This document shows positions 41,663 through 50,284 of a stretch of 64,000 bases of DNA, piece by piece. Below the pieces are notes generated by a model that saw only the letters and a program-made list of their open reading frames with translations, did not search any database and had not been told where the DNA came from. The stretch lies in assembly GCA_041736675.1 (NCBI GenBank), contig JBGSTD010000009.1:1-64000 (forward strand). The letters are read 5' to 3'. How positions within the stretch are numbered: position 1 is the stretch's first letter; each line of letters opens with the position of its first letter. The position numbers and the translations under genes are program-made. The DNA comes from Salaquimonas sp041736675. GTDB taxonomy: Bacteria > Pseudomonadota > Alphaproteobacteria > Rhizobiales > Rhizobiaceae.

Positions 41663-42097
41663 ATGACCCTTAATCTCCTGAAACTTTGCGTTGGTGTGGC
41701 CGCTGTCGAGGAACTTCAAGCCTGGATTGACCATCGTCTTTCCATGCGCCAATTGAACGGCAAACCGGTTGAACAGATTCACACAACACGAATGGTTCCC
41801 AAACGGGACAGCGAACTGCTCAATGGTGGCTCACTTTACTGGGTCATCAAGGGAAACGTCCAGGTGCGTCAGCATCTGCTTGCTATACGTCCTTTTGTTG
41901 ATACAGACGGTATCAGGCGATGCGATCTGGTGCTGGAGCCAAGACTGATACGCACCCAATGGCAGCCGAGACGGGCATTTCAAGGCTGGCGATACCTTGC
42001 CCCTGCGGACGCGCCCCGCGATTTGCATCTGGGTACCGGGGACAACGAGATGCCACCCGAAATGAAACTGGAGTTGGCGCAGCTGGGACTTCTTTAG
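41663..42097 (+). CDS. DUF1489 family protein
   Basis: 144 residues, MTLNLLKLCVGVAAVEELQAWI at the start, then THTTRMVPKR-like sequence, GSLYWVIKGNVQVRQHLLAI, LVLEPRLIRTQWQPRRAFQGWRYL and PPEMKLELAQLGLL. This is the DUF1489 pattern, found almost only in alphaproteobacteria, function unknown. The ATG at 41663 was chosen over a frame opening at 41624. Near the rhodanese and mipZ on the same strand. Confidence 0.88.
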   Translation: MTLNLLKLCVGVAAVEELQAWIDHRLSMRQLNGKPVEQIHTTRMVPKRDSELLNGGSLYWVIKGNVQVRQHLLAIRPFVDTDGIRRCDLVLEPRLIRTQWQPRRAFQGWRYLAPADAPRDLHLGTGDNEMPPEMKLELAQLGLL

Positions 42098-42173
42098 GCA
42101 ACCCACTGTTGCTATTTACCATTTTGGCAAATTTAGCTGCCTTCGACGGGATTTTACTTGCCGGATCGCCGCT

Positions 42174-42188
42174 TTTACCACATTTTAA
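42174..42188 (+). promoter_or_regulatory. CtrA-like box upstream of mipZ
   Basis: TTTA-N7-TTAA, one base from TTAA-N7-TTAA, followed by CC as in good CtrA sites. It lies 52 bases before the mipZ start codon. Confidence 0.3.
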
Positions 42189-42240
42189 CCTTGGGATATC
42201 CGAGTACATCTGTATCTTGTTCGGGACGAGGACAAATTAA

Positions 42241-43155
42241 ATGCTGGATAGTAGGTCAGTTCGCCAGGCATACGTAATCGTTTGCGGCAATGAAAAAGGT
42301 GGGTCTGGCAAGACAACCACCGCTATGCATATTATTGTCTCGCTACTTAACGGTGGCCACAAGGTTGCCAGTATTGATCTTGATTCCCGTCAACTGAGCC
42401 TTACCAGATACGTTGAAAACCGTAAAAACTGGATACGCAAGGCGGATCTCAAACTCCCGCAACCTGATCATGCAAATCTGCAAAGATCTTTCACCGACAG
42501 TGTGCTGGAAAATGAAAACACCGAATTGCAGCATTTCTCGCAGATTGTTCAAAAAGTTGAAAAAACGCACGATTTCATCGTAATCGACACGCCCGGACAT
42601 GACAGCTACCTGATGCGTCTGGCCCATTCCATGGCTGATACCCTCGTAACCCCTCTAAATGATTCTTATATAGATTTCGATGTTCTGGGGAGAACGGATC
42701 CCCAAACCGGAGAAGTGCTGGAGATGTCGCATTACGCCCAAATGGTGCGCGATGCCCGCCGTCACCGGCGCTCGGTCGACAATGGACTTCTTGATTGGGT
42801 AGTGGTGCGAAATCGCCTGTCGCAGATCAGCTCCCGCAATAAAATCAGTATGTTGGAAAGTCTGAACAATCTTTCGATGATGCTGGGTTGTAGACTTGCC
42901 GATGGTATTTCGGAAAGGGTTATATTCCGTGAATTGTTTCCGATTGGCATGACAGCCCTCGACGATCTCGATGAAACCACTTTGGGTGGAACGCCACGGC
43001 TTTCCCATTTGGCTGCCCGGCAGGAAGTGCGTTCGTTGGTATCGACACTGCGCCTTCCGATTGACGAAATCGGCAGAAAACGGGCTGAAGCGCGAAAAAG
43101 ATGGATGGACACCGATCAGCAGGAAACCAAAAAGCTTCACATTTTTGCAGATTGA
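42241..43155 (+). CDS. mipZ: MipZ, ParA-like cell-division positioning ATPase
   Basis: 304 residues. In Caulobacter, MipZ forms a gradient from ParB at the poles and blocks FtsZ there, so that division takes place at mid-cell. Seen: YVIVCGNEKGGSGKTTTAMH with the deviant Walker A (KGGSGKTT, residues 19-26), VASIDLDSRQLSLTRYVENR (switch I), DFIVIDTPGHDSYLMRLAHSMADTLVTPLNDSYIDFDVL (Walker B and switch II), and the C-terminal GRKRAEARKRWM, the typical MipZ end. Length fits. No parB-type gene adjoins. Followed after 78 bases by a VWA-like gene. Confidence 0.93.
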   Translation: MLDSRSVRQAYVIVCGNEKGGSGKTTTAMHIIVSLLNGGHKVASIDLDSRQLSLTRYVENRKNWIRKADLKLPQPDHANLQRSFTDSVLENENTELQHFSQIVQKVEKTHDFIVIDTPGHDSYLMRLAHSMADTLVTPLNDSYIDFDVLGRTDPQTGEVLEMSHYAQMVRDARRHRRSVDNGLLDWVVVRNRLSQISSRNKISMLESLNNLSMMLGCRLADGISERVIFRELFPIGMTALDDLDETTLGGTPRLSHLAARQEVRSLVSTLRLPIDEIGRKRAEARKRWMDTDQQETKKLHIFAD

Positions 43156-43233
43156 AACAAAGGTCACGTTGCAATTGTTTACGATTGTGCAAACGGACCT
43201 TGCATAAGCTGCAAAATGTTCCATTTATAAAGT

Positions 43234-43956
43234 ATGTCGGACAACAAGAAGATAACAACAAAGCCCTCATCTCAAGCTGTTGACACTACCAGCTCAGCGG
43301 CAACCATAGCTGCTTTTCTGAAAACCGCCCGCCAAAACAATCCCACCGCCAACGGTCGTCTCATTTTCGCGCTCGATGCAACACTCAGCCGCCAGCCTAC
43401 ATGGGACAGGGCGATGATGTTACAGGCATCCATGTTCGATGCGGTTGGAAAGGTCGGTTCCGGCAAAGGCGGATTGTCGGTCCAGTTGATGTATTTTCGT
43501 GGATTTGGTGAATGCCGGGCTTCCAGATGGGTGATTAATGCAGCAGCATTGCGTGATTTGATGACTGGTATCGATTGTCGCGGAGGGCAAACCCAGATCG
43601 GAAAAGTGTTGTCTCACGCAGCCAAGGAAAGTGCCCGGTCAAGAATTGAGGCGCTTGTCTATATCGGTGATGCGATGGAAGAAAATATCGACTCTCTTTG
43701 CACGAAAGCCGGCGAGCTCGGATTGAAAGGAACGAAGTGTTTTATTTTCCAGGAGGGCGACGATCCAATTGCTGAACGTGCTTTCAGGGAGATTGCCCGA
43801 TTAACCCGCGGGGCTTATTTCAAGCTGGGACCAGGGTCGGCAAAAGTGCTTTCGGAACTTTTGTCAGCAATTGCGGTTTACGCTCAAGGCGGTATGAAGG
43901 CTCTGGAAGGTAGCAAGGCTCGACACGCTCGATTGTTGCTGGAACAATTGAAGTAA
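43234..43956 (+). CDS. von Willebrand factor A-like domain protein
   Basis: 240 residues. After a flexible 30-residue lead the chain shows a VWA-type Rossmann fold: GRLIFALDATLSRQPTWD (DATLS takes the place of the MIDAS DxSxS), the second metal-site region RGGQTQIGKVLSHAAKE, and RIEALVYIGDAMEENIDSLCTKAG. No membrane segment. Function unknown. Lies between mipZ and a TIM14-like J-protein gene, 28 bases before the latter, so probably in one unit. Confidence 0.8.
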   Translation: MSDNKKITTKPSSQAVDTTSSAATIAAFLKTARQNNPTANGRLIFALDATLSRQPTWDRAMMLQASMFDAVGKVGSGKGGLSVQLMYFRGFGECRASRWVINAAALRDLMTGIDCRGGQTQIGKVLSHAAKESARSRIEALVYIGDAMEENIDSLCTKAGELGLKGTKCFIFQEGDDPIAERAFREIARLTRGAYFKLGPGSAKVLSELLSAIAVYAQGGMKALEGSKARHARLLLEQLK

Positions 43957-43984
43957 CCCGAATTGGGTGCAAGGACACTAAGCG

Positions 43985-44686
43985 ATGGGTTTTCTGATCT
44001 TCACAATTGTGGCACTCCTGATCGGCTTCGTTGTGGTTCGCCTTTTTTTGACAGCTTCACCGACCCAGATTGCAGGAGCAATAACAAAAACCGGCCCTGC
44101 CGCACTTATTGCACTTGGGGCATTATTGACTTTTGTGGGACGTGGCGGCTTTGGCATTCCAATGATCGGTATCGGTCTTGCGTTGTGGCAGCGAACAAGG
44201 TCCGTCGGAACTTTTACGGGGCGAGGCCCCCAGTCTTCTTCGTCAAGAACTTCGAAAGTTCGCTCAAGGGCGCTGGAAATGGAGATGGATCTCGACAGTG
44301 GAGAAATGAATGGTCGTGTGTTGGCCGGTTCATTTACAGGGCAGTTTCTGGCAGACATGGCTGAGGACCAACTGATCGAGTTATATCAAGATCTTGGTTC
44401 TGACCCGGAAAACGCAGCCTTACTTGAGGCTTATCTTGACCGCCGAATTGTAGGTTGGCGTGAGAACGCTGACACGAACAGAAGCGACGGGCAGGGCCAT
44501 GCGCCTGCTTCTGGCAGCATGACAAAGCAGGAGGCTTACCAGGTGCTTGGTCTTGAACCCGGGGCGTCGAAAGCTGAAATCCGCCAGGCTTGGCGAAAGC
44601 TTATGAAGAGTGTGCATCCCGATTCCGGCGGTTCGCAATTCCTTGCGGCCAAAATCAATGCTGCCAAAGATATTCTTCTCAACTGA
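43985..44686 (+). CDS. Membrane J-domain protein, TIM14/Pam18-like
   Basis: 233 residues. Two N-terminal membrane helices (about 3-23 and 36-58), a linker with Ser-rich stretch and an acidic segment (about 110-140), then a C-terminal J-domain (about 180-233) with the His-Pro-Asp motif in KSVHPDSGGSQFLAAKINAAKDILLN. The J-domain lies at the C-terminus and its last helix reads like mitochondrial TIM14/DNAJC19 (HPDKGGSPYIAAKINEAKDLL there). It should stimulate an Hsp70 (DnaK) at the inner membrane; the client is unknown. Converges on the carboxypeptidase gene. Confidence 0.88.
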   Translation: MGFLIFTIVALLIGFVVVRLFLTASPTQIAGAITKTGPAALIALGALLTFVGRGGFGIPMIGIGLALWQRTRSVGTFTGRGPQSSSSRTSKVRSRALEMEMDLDSGEMNGRVLAGSFTGQFLADMAEDQLIELYQDLGSDPENAALLEAYLDRRIVGWRENADTNRSDGQGHAPASGSMTKQEAYQVLGLEPGASKAEIRQAWRKLMKSVHPDSGGSQFLAAKINAAKDILLN

Positions 44687-44783
44687 CATTTTCCTCACCC
44701 TTTACGAAAAACAAGTCGGGGTTGGTTCAACGGTGCCAGTCAGGGCTTTTGCCTCGGCTGGATATGGGACAAATCATGACGCC

Positions 44784-46118
44784 CTAGTTTTGCTGAAGGG
44801 CCAAACAGCTGAATTTTGCTTTTTTCAATTGCGAACATGCATTCCAGGCAGCATCTTTACTTGAGAAGCCGGCGAACCTTGCACGATACAAAGTGCTGCC
44901 ATTCTTGGATACTGTTTCAGTGTAATTGTCGACGGAAGCAAGAATTGCAGGCAGTTTTTTCCGTGCATTTTCCAGTTGGCTGATTGCATTCTCCTCGCTT
45001 GGCATAGCCCCGATCTGAACATGCCACCCGCCCCTTGGCGCATTAGCCTGGTTGGTTGATACAACCTGAGTTTCGGCTATGTCGGGGGCGGGGGTTGGCA
45101 CAACCACATTGGAGACTTCCGCTTGGGGTGCAACAGCTGCGGTAACGATCGTATCGACCACCTCCACTACTGGCGCTACTTCAGGTCTTGGCTCAGGAAC
45201 AGCGTTCTTGGATGATTTTTTGAAAATCGACGCAAATACAGTTGAATTCTTGCCTTTTGCAATAATCATCTGGTCTTTGCCTTTGGAGGCTTTTGAAAGA
45301 TATTTCTGGATCAGTGCAGCCATCTGTTGATCACGGGATTTGCCAGTTTTCCCGCCCATGACAACTGCAACGATTGAACGTCCATTGTCCTGGACTGAAG
45401 AAACAAGATTGAAACCTGATGCCCGTGTATAGCCGGTTTTGATGCCATCCACACCACGAACCCTGCCAAGCAACTTGTTATGGTTACCCATGTTCTTTTT
45501 ACCGTATTTGAAAGAGCGGGTTGAGAAATAGGCATAATGCTGCGGGAAATGCTCACGCAATGCCATCCCGAGGATTGCCATATCCTTGGCAGTCGTTACC
45601 TGGCCGCTGTCCGGCAGACCTGACGCATTGCGGAATGTAGTGTTCTTCATGCCGATTGACCGGGCTTTGGCGGTCATCATTTTGGCAAAGTTGGTTTCGC
45701 TTCCGCCCAGGGTTTCACCCACCGCGCAGGCAACATCATTTGCTGATTTCGTAACCAGCGCATAAATTGCTTGTTCAGCGGATATCGACTGCCCCGCTTT
45801 GACGCCGAGCTTTGACGGAGCCATACCTTCAGCGCGTTTCGAAAATGTAATACGTGATTTTTTGGACAGTTTGCCATGTTCGATCGCATCGAACATCATG
45901 TATAGCGTCATCATTTTTGTCAGTGATGCAGGATATCTTTTTGCGTCTGCAGCTTCACTATACAGTATTTTTCCGGTTTTTGCGTCCATCACGATACCGG
46001 CATAGCTCTGCCGGGCCATTGAAGGCGTGGCGAGCAATGAAGCAAACACGATTGCCGAAGTTGTTACTGCTATAAAGCGCGCAGCTAGGCGCCTGGTCGA
46101 TCCGAGAACGGTACGCAC
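44784..46118 (-). CDS. D-alanyl-D-alanine carboxypeptidase (S11) with SPOR domain
   Basis: 444 residues, starting at GTG 46118 (GGGGAAAT ahead; an ATG in another frame overlaps). Signal peptide about 1-35. Penicillin-binding motifs: SLTK (YPASLTKMM), SAND (TKSANDVACA) and KTG (IKTGYTRASGF). After a Pro/Val-rich spacer the C-terminus carries a SPOR domain (GGWHVQIGAMPSEENAISQLENARKKL), which binds denuded glycan at division sites. It trims the terminal D-Ala of peptidoglycan stems in the periplasm. Confidence 0.94.
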   Translation of the reverse strand: MRTVLGSTRRLAARFIAVTTSAIVFASLLATPSMARQSYAGIVMDAKTGKILYSEAADAKRYPASLTKMMTLYMMFDAIEHGKLSKKSRITFSKRAEGMAPSKLGVKAGQSISAEQAIYALVTKSANDVACAVGETLGGSETNFAKMMTAKARSIGMKNTTFRNASGLPDSGQVTTAKDMAILGMALREHFPQHYAYFSTRSFKYGKKNMGNHNKLLGRVRGVDGIKTGYTRASGFNLVSSVQDNGRSIVAVVMGGKTGKSRDQQMAALIQKYLSKASKGKDQMIIAKGKNSTVFASIFKKSSKNAVPEPRPEVAPVVEVVDTIVTAAVAPQAEVSNVVVPTPAPDIAETQVVSTNQANAPRGGWHVQIGAMPSEENAISQLENARKKLPAILASVDNYTETVSKNGSTLYRARFAGFSSKDAAWNACSQLKKAKFSCLALQQN

Positions 46119-46526
46119 GACATTTCCCCAATTCCGGTCTCAGCACTTGAAACCTTGAGTACATTTGTTGACTGGTGAAACATGTCCACCGCCAGTTGAC
46201 TGTAGGCAGTGTAGGGGGCCATGGTTACCAATCGGTTTATGCCTATCAAATAGTTTTAATTTTATTTCCCCACGGGCTGAAAATCGGGAAAAGATTACTA
46301 TCTTATAGGTCAGTGCAAGTTGACGTTTTAGCCGACCGTTGGAAAATTGCCGGATTGACGAGCAGCCGATACAGACCTAGAATCCATGAGAACGCGCAAC
46401 GTGATCTGGTAGATCGGGATGAAAGATGAACATGACATTGAACGCCATTCGGGCAATCGCATGAAACGCCGGAATAAGGAAATTTTGGACGATCATTTGA
46501 ATAGCGTTGCCGAGTTCTGTCCGACC
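46119..46526. other. Gene-free 408 bases between the carboxypeptidase and clpS
   Basis: Divergent control region. TTGACT occurs twice (46168 and 46196), and TTGACG at 46320 is followed 17 bases later by AAAATT, a possible but weak clpS promoter. ClpS could start further up, at 46419 or 46461, and use part of this stretch. An 84-codon frame at 46175-46429 shows no protein pattern. Confidence 0.5.
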
Positions 46527-46862
46527 ATGCAGGATAAAGATCCAGGAAAACCAAAAGACCGCAAGGAAAGCGGGACGGGGTTGGCGACAAAGACCAAGCC
46601 GAAGACAAAAAAGCCGGATCTTTATCGCGTTTTGTTATTGAATGACGACTTTACCCCGATGGAGTTTGTCATTCATGTTTTGGAGCGCTTCTTTAGAAAG
46701 ACGCCGGAGCAGGCAACCCAGATCATGTTGCATGTGCACAATAATGGCGTGGGTGAATGCGGTGTTTATACCTATGAGGTGGCCGAAACAAAAGTGACGC
46801 AGGTGATGGATTTTGCCAGAAAAAATCAACATCCTTTGCAATGTGTCATGGAAAAGAAATGA
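46527..46862 (+). CDS. clpS: ATP-dependent Clp protease adaptor ClpS
   Basis: 111 residues from ATG 46527. ClpS delivers N-degron substrates to ClpA. The core is complete: LYRVLLLNDDFTPMEFVIHVLERFF, ATQIMLHVHNNGVGECGVYTYEVAETKVTQVMDFARKNQHPLQC, with the Asn-Asp pair and the Met/Leu residues that form the pocket. The N-terminal part KDRKESGTGLATKTKPKTKKP is the flexible tail needed for delivery. Upstream in-frame ATGs at 46419 and 46461 would lengthen the tail to 147 or 133 residues. It lies 80 bases before clpA. Confidence 0.93.
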   Translation: MQDKDPGKPKDRKESGTGLATKTKPKTKKPDLYRVLLLNDDFTPMEFVIHVLERFFRKTPEQATQIMLHVHNNGVGECGVYTYEVAETKVTQVMDFARKNQHPLQCVMEKK

Positions 46863-46942
46863 CCGCCAAAAGCGGGTTAAAGAAGTTGGGATAGACGGGT
46901 TCATCATTGCGGGTGGGCAAACGAAAAACAACGGAGCATACA

Positions 46943-49396
46943 TTGCCATCATTTACTGAAAGTCTGGAAAAAGTTCTGCATACCGCGTTGACCTATGCCA
47001 ACGAGCGTAGTCACGAATATGCAACTCTCGAGCACCTGCTGTTGGCGTTGATTGACGATGCCGATGCAGCAGCGGTCATGAATGCCTGCAACGTCAATTT
47101 GAAGAAACTAAAAACTGCACTGACAGAATATATCGATAACGAGCTTTCAAATCTTGCGACGGATTATGACGAGGAAGCCAAGCCGACAGCCGGTTTCCAC
47201 CGTGTGATTCAGCGTGCGGTCATCCACGTTCAATCATCAGGCCGTGAAGAAGTGACCGGTGCCAATGTTTTGGTTGCAATTTTTGCAGAGCGCGAAAGTC
47301 ATGCGGCTTATTTCCTGCAGGAGCAGGAGATGACACGCTATGATGCGGTAAACTTCATTTCCCACGGAATTTCAAAGCGCGCTGGAGCGTCGGAAAACCG
47401 CGCGGTTCGCGGCGTTGAGGAAGAGCATAGTTCGATGAATGACGATGAACCCAAACAAAAGGGTGATGCACTCAAGGCGTATTGCGTCAATCTCAACGAG
47501 AAAGCACGCTCTGGCAAGATTGATCCCTTGATCGGCCGCACGCAGGAAGTCAATCGCACAATCCAGATCCTGTGTCGCCGATCAAAGAACAATCCGCTGT
47601 TTGTCGGAGATCCGGGCGTTGGTAAAACCGCTATTGCCGAAGGTCTTGCCAAGCGCATCATTGAAGGCAAGGTGCCAGAGGTACTCGCCGATAGTACGAT
47701 CTACTCGCTCGATATGGGAACTCTTTTGGCCGGAACTCGCTATCGCGGCGATTTCGAAGAGCGCTTGAAACAGGTTCTCAAGGAGATCGAGGAGACCGAA
47801 GGTGCGATCATGTTTATCGATGAGATACACACGGTCATCGGAGCTGGCGCAACATCAGGTGGGGCAATGGATGCCTCCAATCTTTTGAAACCTGCACTGT
47901 CTGCTGGAGCAATTCGTTGCATTGGTTCGACAACATACAAGGAGTATCGCCAGTTCTTCGAAAAAGACCGCGCCCTTGTTAGGCGCTTTCAGAAAATTGA
48001 TGTGAACGAACCAACAATCGAAGATGCGATCGATATTATGCAAGGCCTCAAACCGTATTTTGAGGAATTCCACCATGTCAAATATACCAATGAGGCCATC
48101 AAGGCTGCTGTCGAGTTGTCAGCGCGTTATATCAATGACCGCAAGTTGCCGGACAAGGCAATCGATGTAGTGGACGAATCGGGTGCTTCGCAAAAGCTGC
48201 TGCCCGAGAACAAGCGCAAAAAAGAAATTGGTGTTGCCGAAATCGAGGAAACGATTGCCACCATGGCCCGAATTCCGGCCAAATCCATGTCCAAGGACGA
48301 TGCAATGGTTCTAGCCAATCTGGAATCACAACTGAAACGCATTGTTTATGGTCAGGACCAGGCAATTGAAGCCCTTGCAGGATCCATAAAGCTGGCGAGA
48401 GCCGGGTTACGTGAACCAGACAAACCCATCGGCTGCTATCTGTTCTCTGGCCCGACAGGCGTAGGCAAGACCGAAGTTGCAAAACAGTTGGCAAGTTCCA
48501 TGGGTATTCCGCTTCAGCGTTTTGACATGTCGGAATACATGGAGCGTCATACCGTTTCACGTCTGATAGGAGCCCCTCCGGGATATGTAGGGTTTGATCA
48601 GGGCGGTCTGCTTACCGATGGTGTGGACCAAAATCCGCATTCTGTGATCCTGCTCGATGAAATCGAGAAGGCGCATCCCGATCTCTACAATATTTTGTTG
48701 CAGGTAATGGACCATGGCAAATTGACGGATCACAATGGCAAGCAGATTGATTTCCGCAATACCATTATTATCATGACCACCAATGCCGGCGCTTCTGAAA
48801 TGCAGAAAGAGGCCATCGGATTTGGCTCGACAAAACGTACGGGCGATGATGAAGAGGCAATCAACAGGCTGTTCCCGCCGGAATTCAGAAACCGTCTCGA
48901 TGCGGTGATTGCCTTTGGCGCTCTTCCAACTCCGGTGATCCACAAGGTTGTTGAGAAGTTTATCATGCAGCTTGAAGCACAATTGGCTGAACGCGGCGTG
49001 ACGTTTGAATTGACCAAGGAGGCCACTTCCTGGCTCGCCATCAAGGGGTATGACGAGAAAATGGGCGCTCGCCCGCTCGCCCGGGTCATTCAGGAACACA
49101 TCAAGAAACCGCTGGCCGATGAGGTATTGTTCGGAAAGCTTAAAACAGGTGGTACCGTCAAGGTATCTTTGGTGAAGGATGAATTTGGCAAGGAAAAGAT
49201 TGCCCTCGAAGTTCTTGAGGATGCACTGGTGAAACCAAAGAAACCGGCTTCCAAAACTCCGGCAAAAGGAACAGCCAAACCCAAAGTAAAGGAAGCTGCA
49301 AAAGCCGTTGCCAAAAAGTCTGAAAAACCGTCAGGCGGAACAGGCAAGGGTGGCAAGGGCTCAGGCTCGGTTCCGAAGGTTCCGCTGAAAACCTGA
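46943..49396 (+). CDS. clpA: ATP-dependent Clp protease ATPase subunit ClpA
   Basis: 817 residues from a TTG start (46943), which gives the family N-terminus PSFTESLEKVLHTAL and has ACGGAG seven bases ahead; no ATG fits. The N-domain spans 1-150. Two AAA+ modules follow: the first has GDPGVGKTAIAEGLA and Walker B AIMFIDEIHTVIGAG, the second GPTGVGKTEVAKQLA and ILLDEIEKAHPDLYN. The ClpP-binding loop IGF-type sequence is seen as AIGFGSTKR. The tail after residue 765 is an unusual stretch rich in Lys, Ala, Pro and Gly (KPKKPASKTPAKGTAK... ending VPKVPLKT). It unfolds substrates brought by ClpS and feeds ClpP. A strong terminator follows. Confidence 0.96.
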   Translation: MPSFTESLEKVLHTALTYANERSHEYATLEHLLLALIDDADAAAVMNACNVNLKKLKTALTEYIDNELSNLATDYDEEAKPTAGFHRVIQRAVIHVQSSGREEVTGANVLVAIFAERESHAAYFLQEQEMTRYDAVNFISHGISKRAGASENRAVRGVEEEHSSMNDDEPKQKGDALKAYCVNLNEKARSGKIDPLIGRTQEVNRTIQILCRRSKNNPLFVGDPGVGKTAIAEGLAKRIIEGKVPEVLADSTIYSLDMGTLLAGTRYRGDFEERLKQVLKEIEETEGAIMFIDEIHTVIGAGATSGGAMDASNLLKPALSAGAIRCIGSTTYKEYRQFFEKDRALVRRFQKIDVNEPTIEDAIDIMQGLKPYFEEFHHVKYTNEAIKAAVELSARYINDRKLPDKAIDVVDESGASQKLLPENKRKKEIGVAEIEETIATMARIPAKSMSKDDAMVLANLESQLKRIVYGQDQAIEALAGSIKLARAGLREPDKPIGCYLFSGPTGVGKTEVAKQLASSMGIPLQRFDMSEYMERHTVSRLIGAPPGYVGFDQGGLLTDGVDQNPHSVILLDEIEKAHPDLYNILLQVMDHGKLTDHNGKQIDFRNTIIIMTTNAGASEMQKEAIGFGSTKRTGDDEEAINRLFPPEFRNRLDAVIAFGALPTPVIHKVVEKFIMQLEAQLAERGVTFELTKEATSWLAIKGYDEKMGARPLARVIQEHIKKPLADEVLFGKLKTGGTVKVSLVKDEFGKEKIALEVLEDALVKPKKPASKTPAKGTAKPKVKEAAKAVAKKSEKPSGGTGKGGKGSGSVPKVPLKT

Positions 49397-49423
49397 ACAG
49401 ATCCATATTGGCCACAAATAACG

Positions 49424-49455
49424 CGCTCCGGAAATCCGTTTCCGGAGCGTTTTTA
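49424..49455 (+). terminator. Terminator after clpA
   Basis: CGCTCCGGAAA-TCCG-TTTCCGGAGCG: perfect 11-bp stem with a 4-base loop, followed by TTTTTA. Starts 28 bases after the clpA stop. Confidence 0.92.
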
Positions 49456-49528
49456 ATCTGAAAATCAGTTGATATTTTACAGAGATCGTCGTGTGGTTCA
49501 TTATATTGAAGGATCTGCCATAAATATT

Positions 49529-49541
49529 ATCAAGTCTTGAT
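49529..49541 (+). repeat. Short inverted repeat upstream of gene 49738
   Basis: ATCAAG-T-CTTGAT, 6-bp arms about one centre base. It lies in the 283-base gap after clpA, which also has a direct copy of GGCGATCAT (49542 and 49552). Could be an operator; no factor is known. Confidence 0.3.
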
Positions 49542-49737
49542 GGCGATCATGGGCGATCATCGCACGCGCTAAAGCATCAAGTTGGTGGATTGTGGCAAAA
49601 AAATATCGCTTTTCGACATGTGATAACTTAATGTTGCCGCAACTTGAAGGCAGGGAAAACCCAACGTTATTGCGGTAGTGTCAATTTATATGCGGAAATA
49701 AATGCGCTGGCGGGACGGCGCGCATCAGGAGAGTAGA

Positions 49738-50112
49738 ATGGAACAACTGGATCAATTGAGAACAATGCGGGATGAAGCGGCAATTCGCCTGGATCTGGCG
49801 CGTGCAGCACTGGAACGCAGCCCTGATGCCAAACTCGTTAATTCCCTGTCGTCATTGATCACCGATCTTGAAACATCACTCGGGCTCGTTGCAACTTCGG
49901 CAAAGTCTTCAAAAAAGGTTGAACCAGAACCAGAGCCGGTTGAGGAAGTTGCTTCGGCTGAGGAGGTATCCTTGGACATATCATCTGACGACATGGAACA
50001 GGCAATGAGCGAAGAGTTGGCATCCAATGCATTTGGCGGTGACTTGAGCCTGGAGGAAAGCCTTGAGGCAGAGTTGTTGTCTTCTGAAGAAAACGGCAAT
50101 GTAAAGAACTAG
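49738..50112 (+). CDS. Small acidic protein, function unknown
   Basis: 124 residues. The first 55 form a likely coiled coil (MEQLDQLRTMRDEAAIRLDLARAALERSPDAKLVNSLSSLITDLE). The rest is very acidic and low-complexity, rich in Glu, Ser and Ala (VEPEPEPVEEVASAEEVSLD...ESLEAELLSSEE), so disordered. AGGAGAGTAGA precedes the ATG and fixes the start. I do not recognise a family; similar short acidic proteins occur in other Hyphomicrobiales. Single-gene unit with its own terminator. Confidence 0.7.
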   Translation: MEQLDQLRTMRDEAAIRLDLARAALERSPDAKLVNSLSSLITDLETSLGLVATSAKSSKKVEPEPEPVEEVASAEEVSLDISSDDMEQAMSEELASNAFGGDLSLEESLEAELLSSEENGNVKN

Positions 50113-50166
50113 AATACAAAATTTGCGCGTGCCTGGCGATTAATCGTCAATGCCAGATTATAAAAT

Positions 50167-50198
50167 AGCCGCCATCAAATTTGGCGGCTTTTCTATTT
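50167..50198 (+). terminator. Terminator after the small acidic protein gene
   Basis: AGCCGCCA-loop of 7-TGGCGGCT, 8-bp stem, then TTTCTATTTC. 55 bases after the stop. It may also serve the convergent HIT gene. Confidence 0.75.
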
Positions 50199-50284
50199 CT
50201 TTCAATATTTTGCTTTAAAAAATTAATCTATTTTATTGGGTACTTTTACCGGCACATACCAGCAGTTTCAACCATGCGAGCAAT

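Noticed and set aside
46175..46429. 84-codon frame upstream of clpS
   Set aside because: No good ribosome site, odd composition, runs into the clpS leader.
49542..49560. GGCGATCAT direct repeat as a mobile-element footprint
   Set aside because: Only nine bases, one base apart, with no element between or beside.
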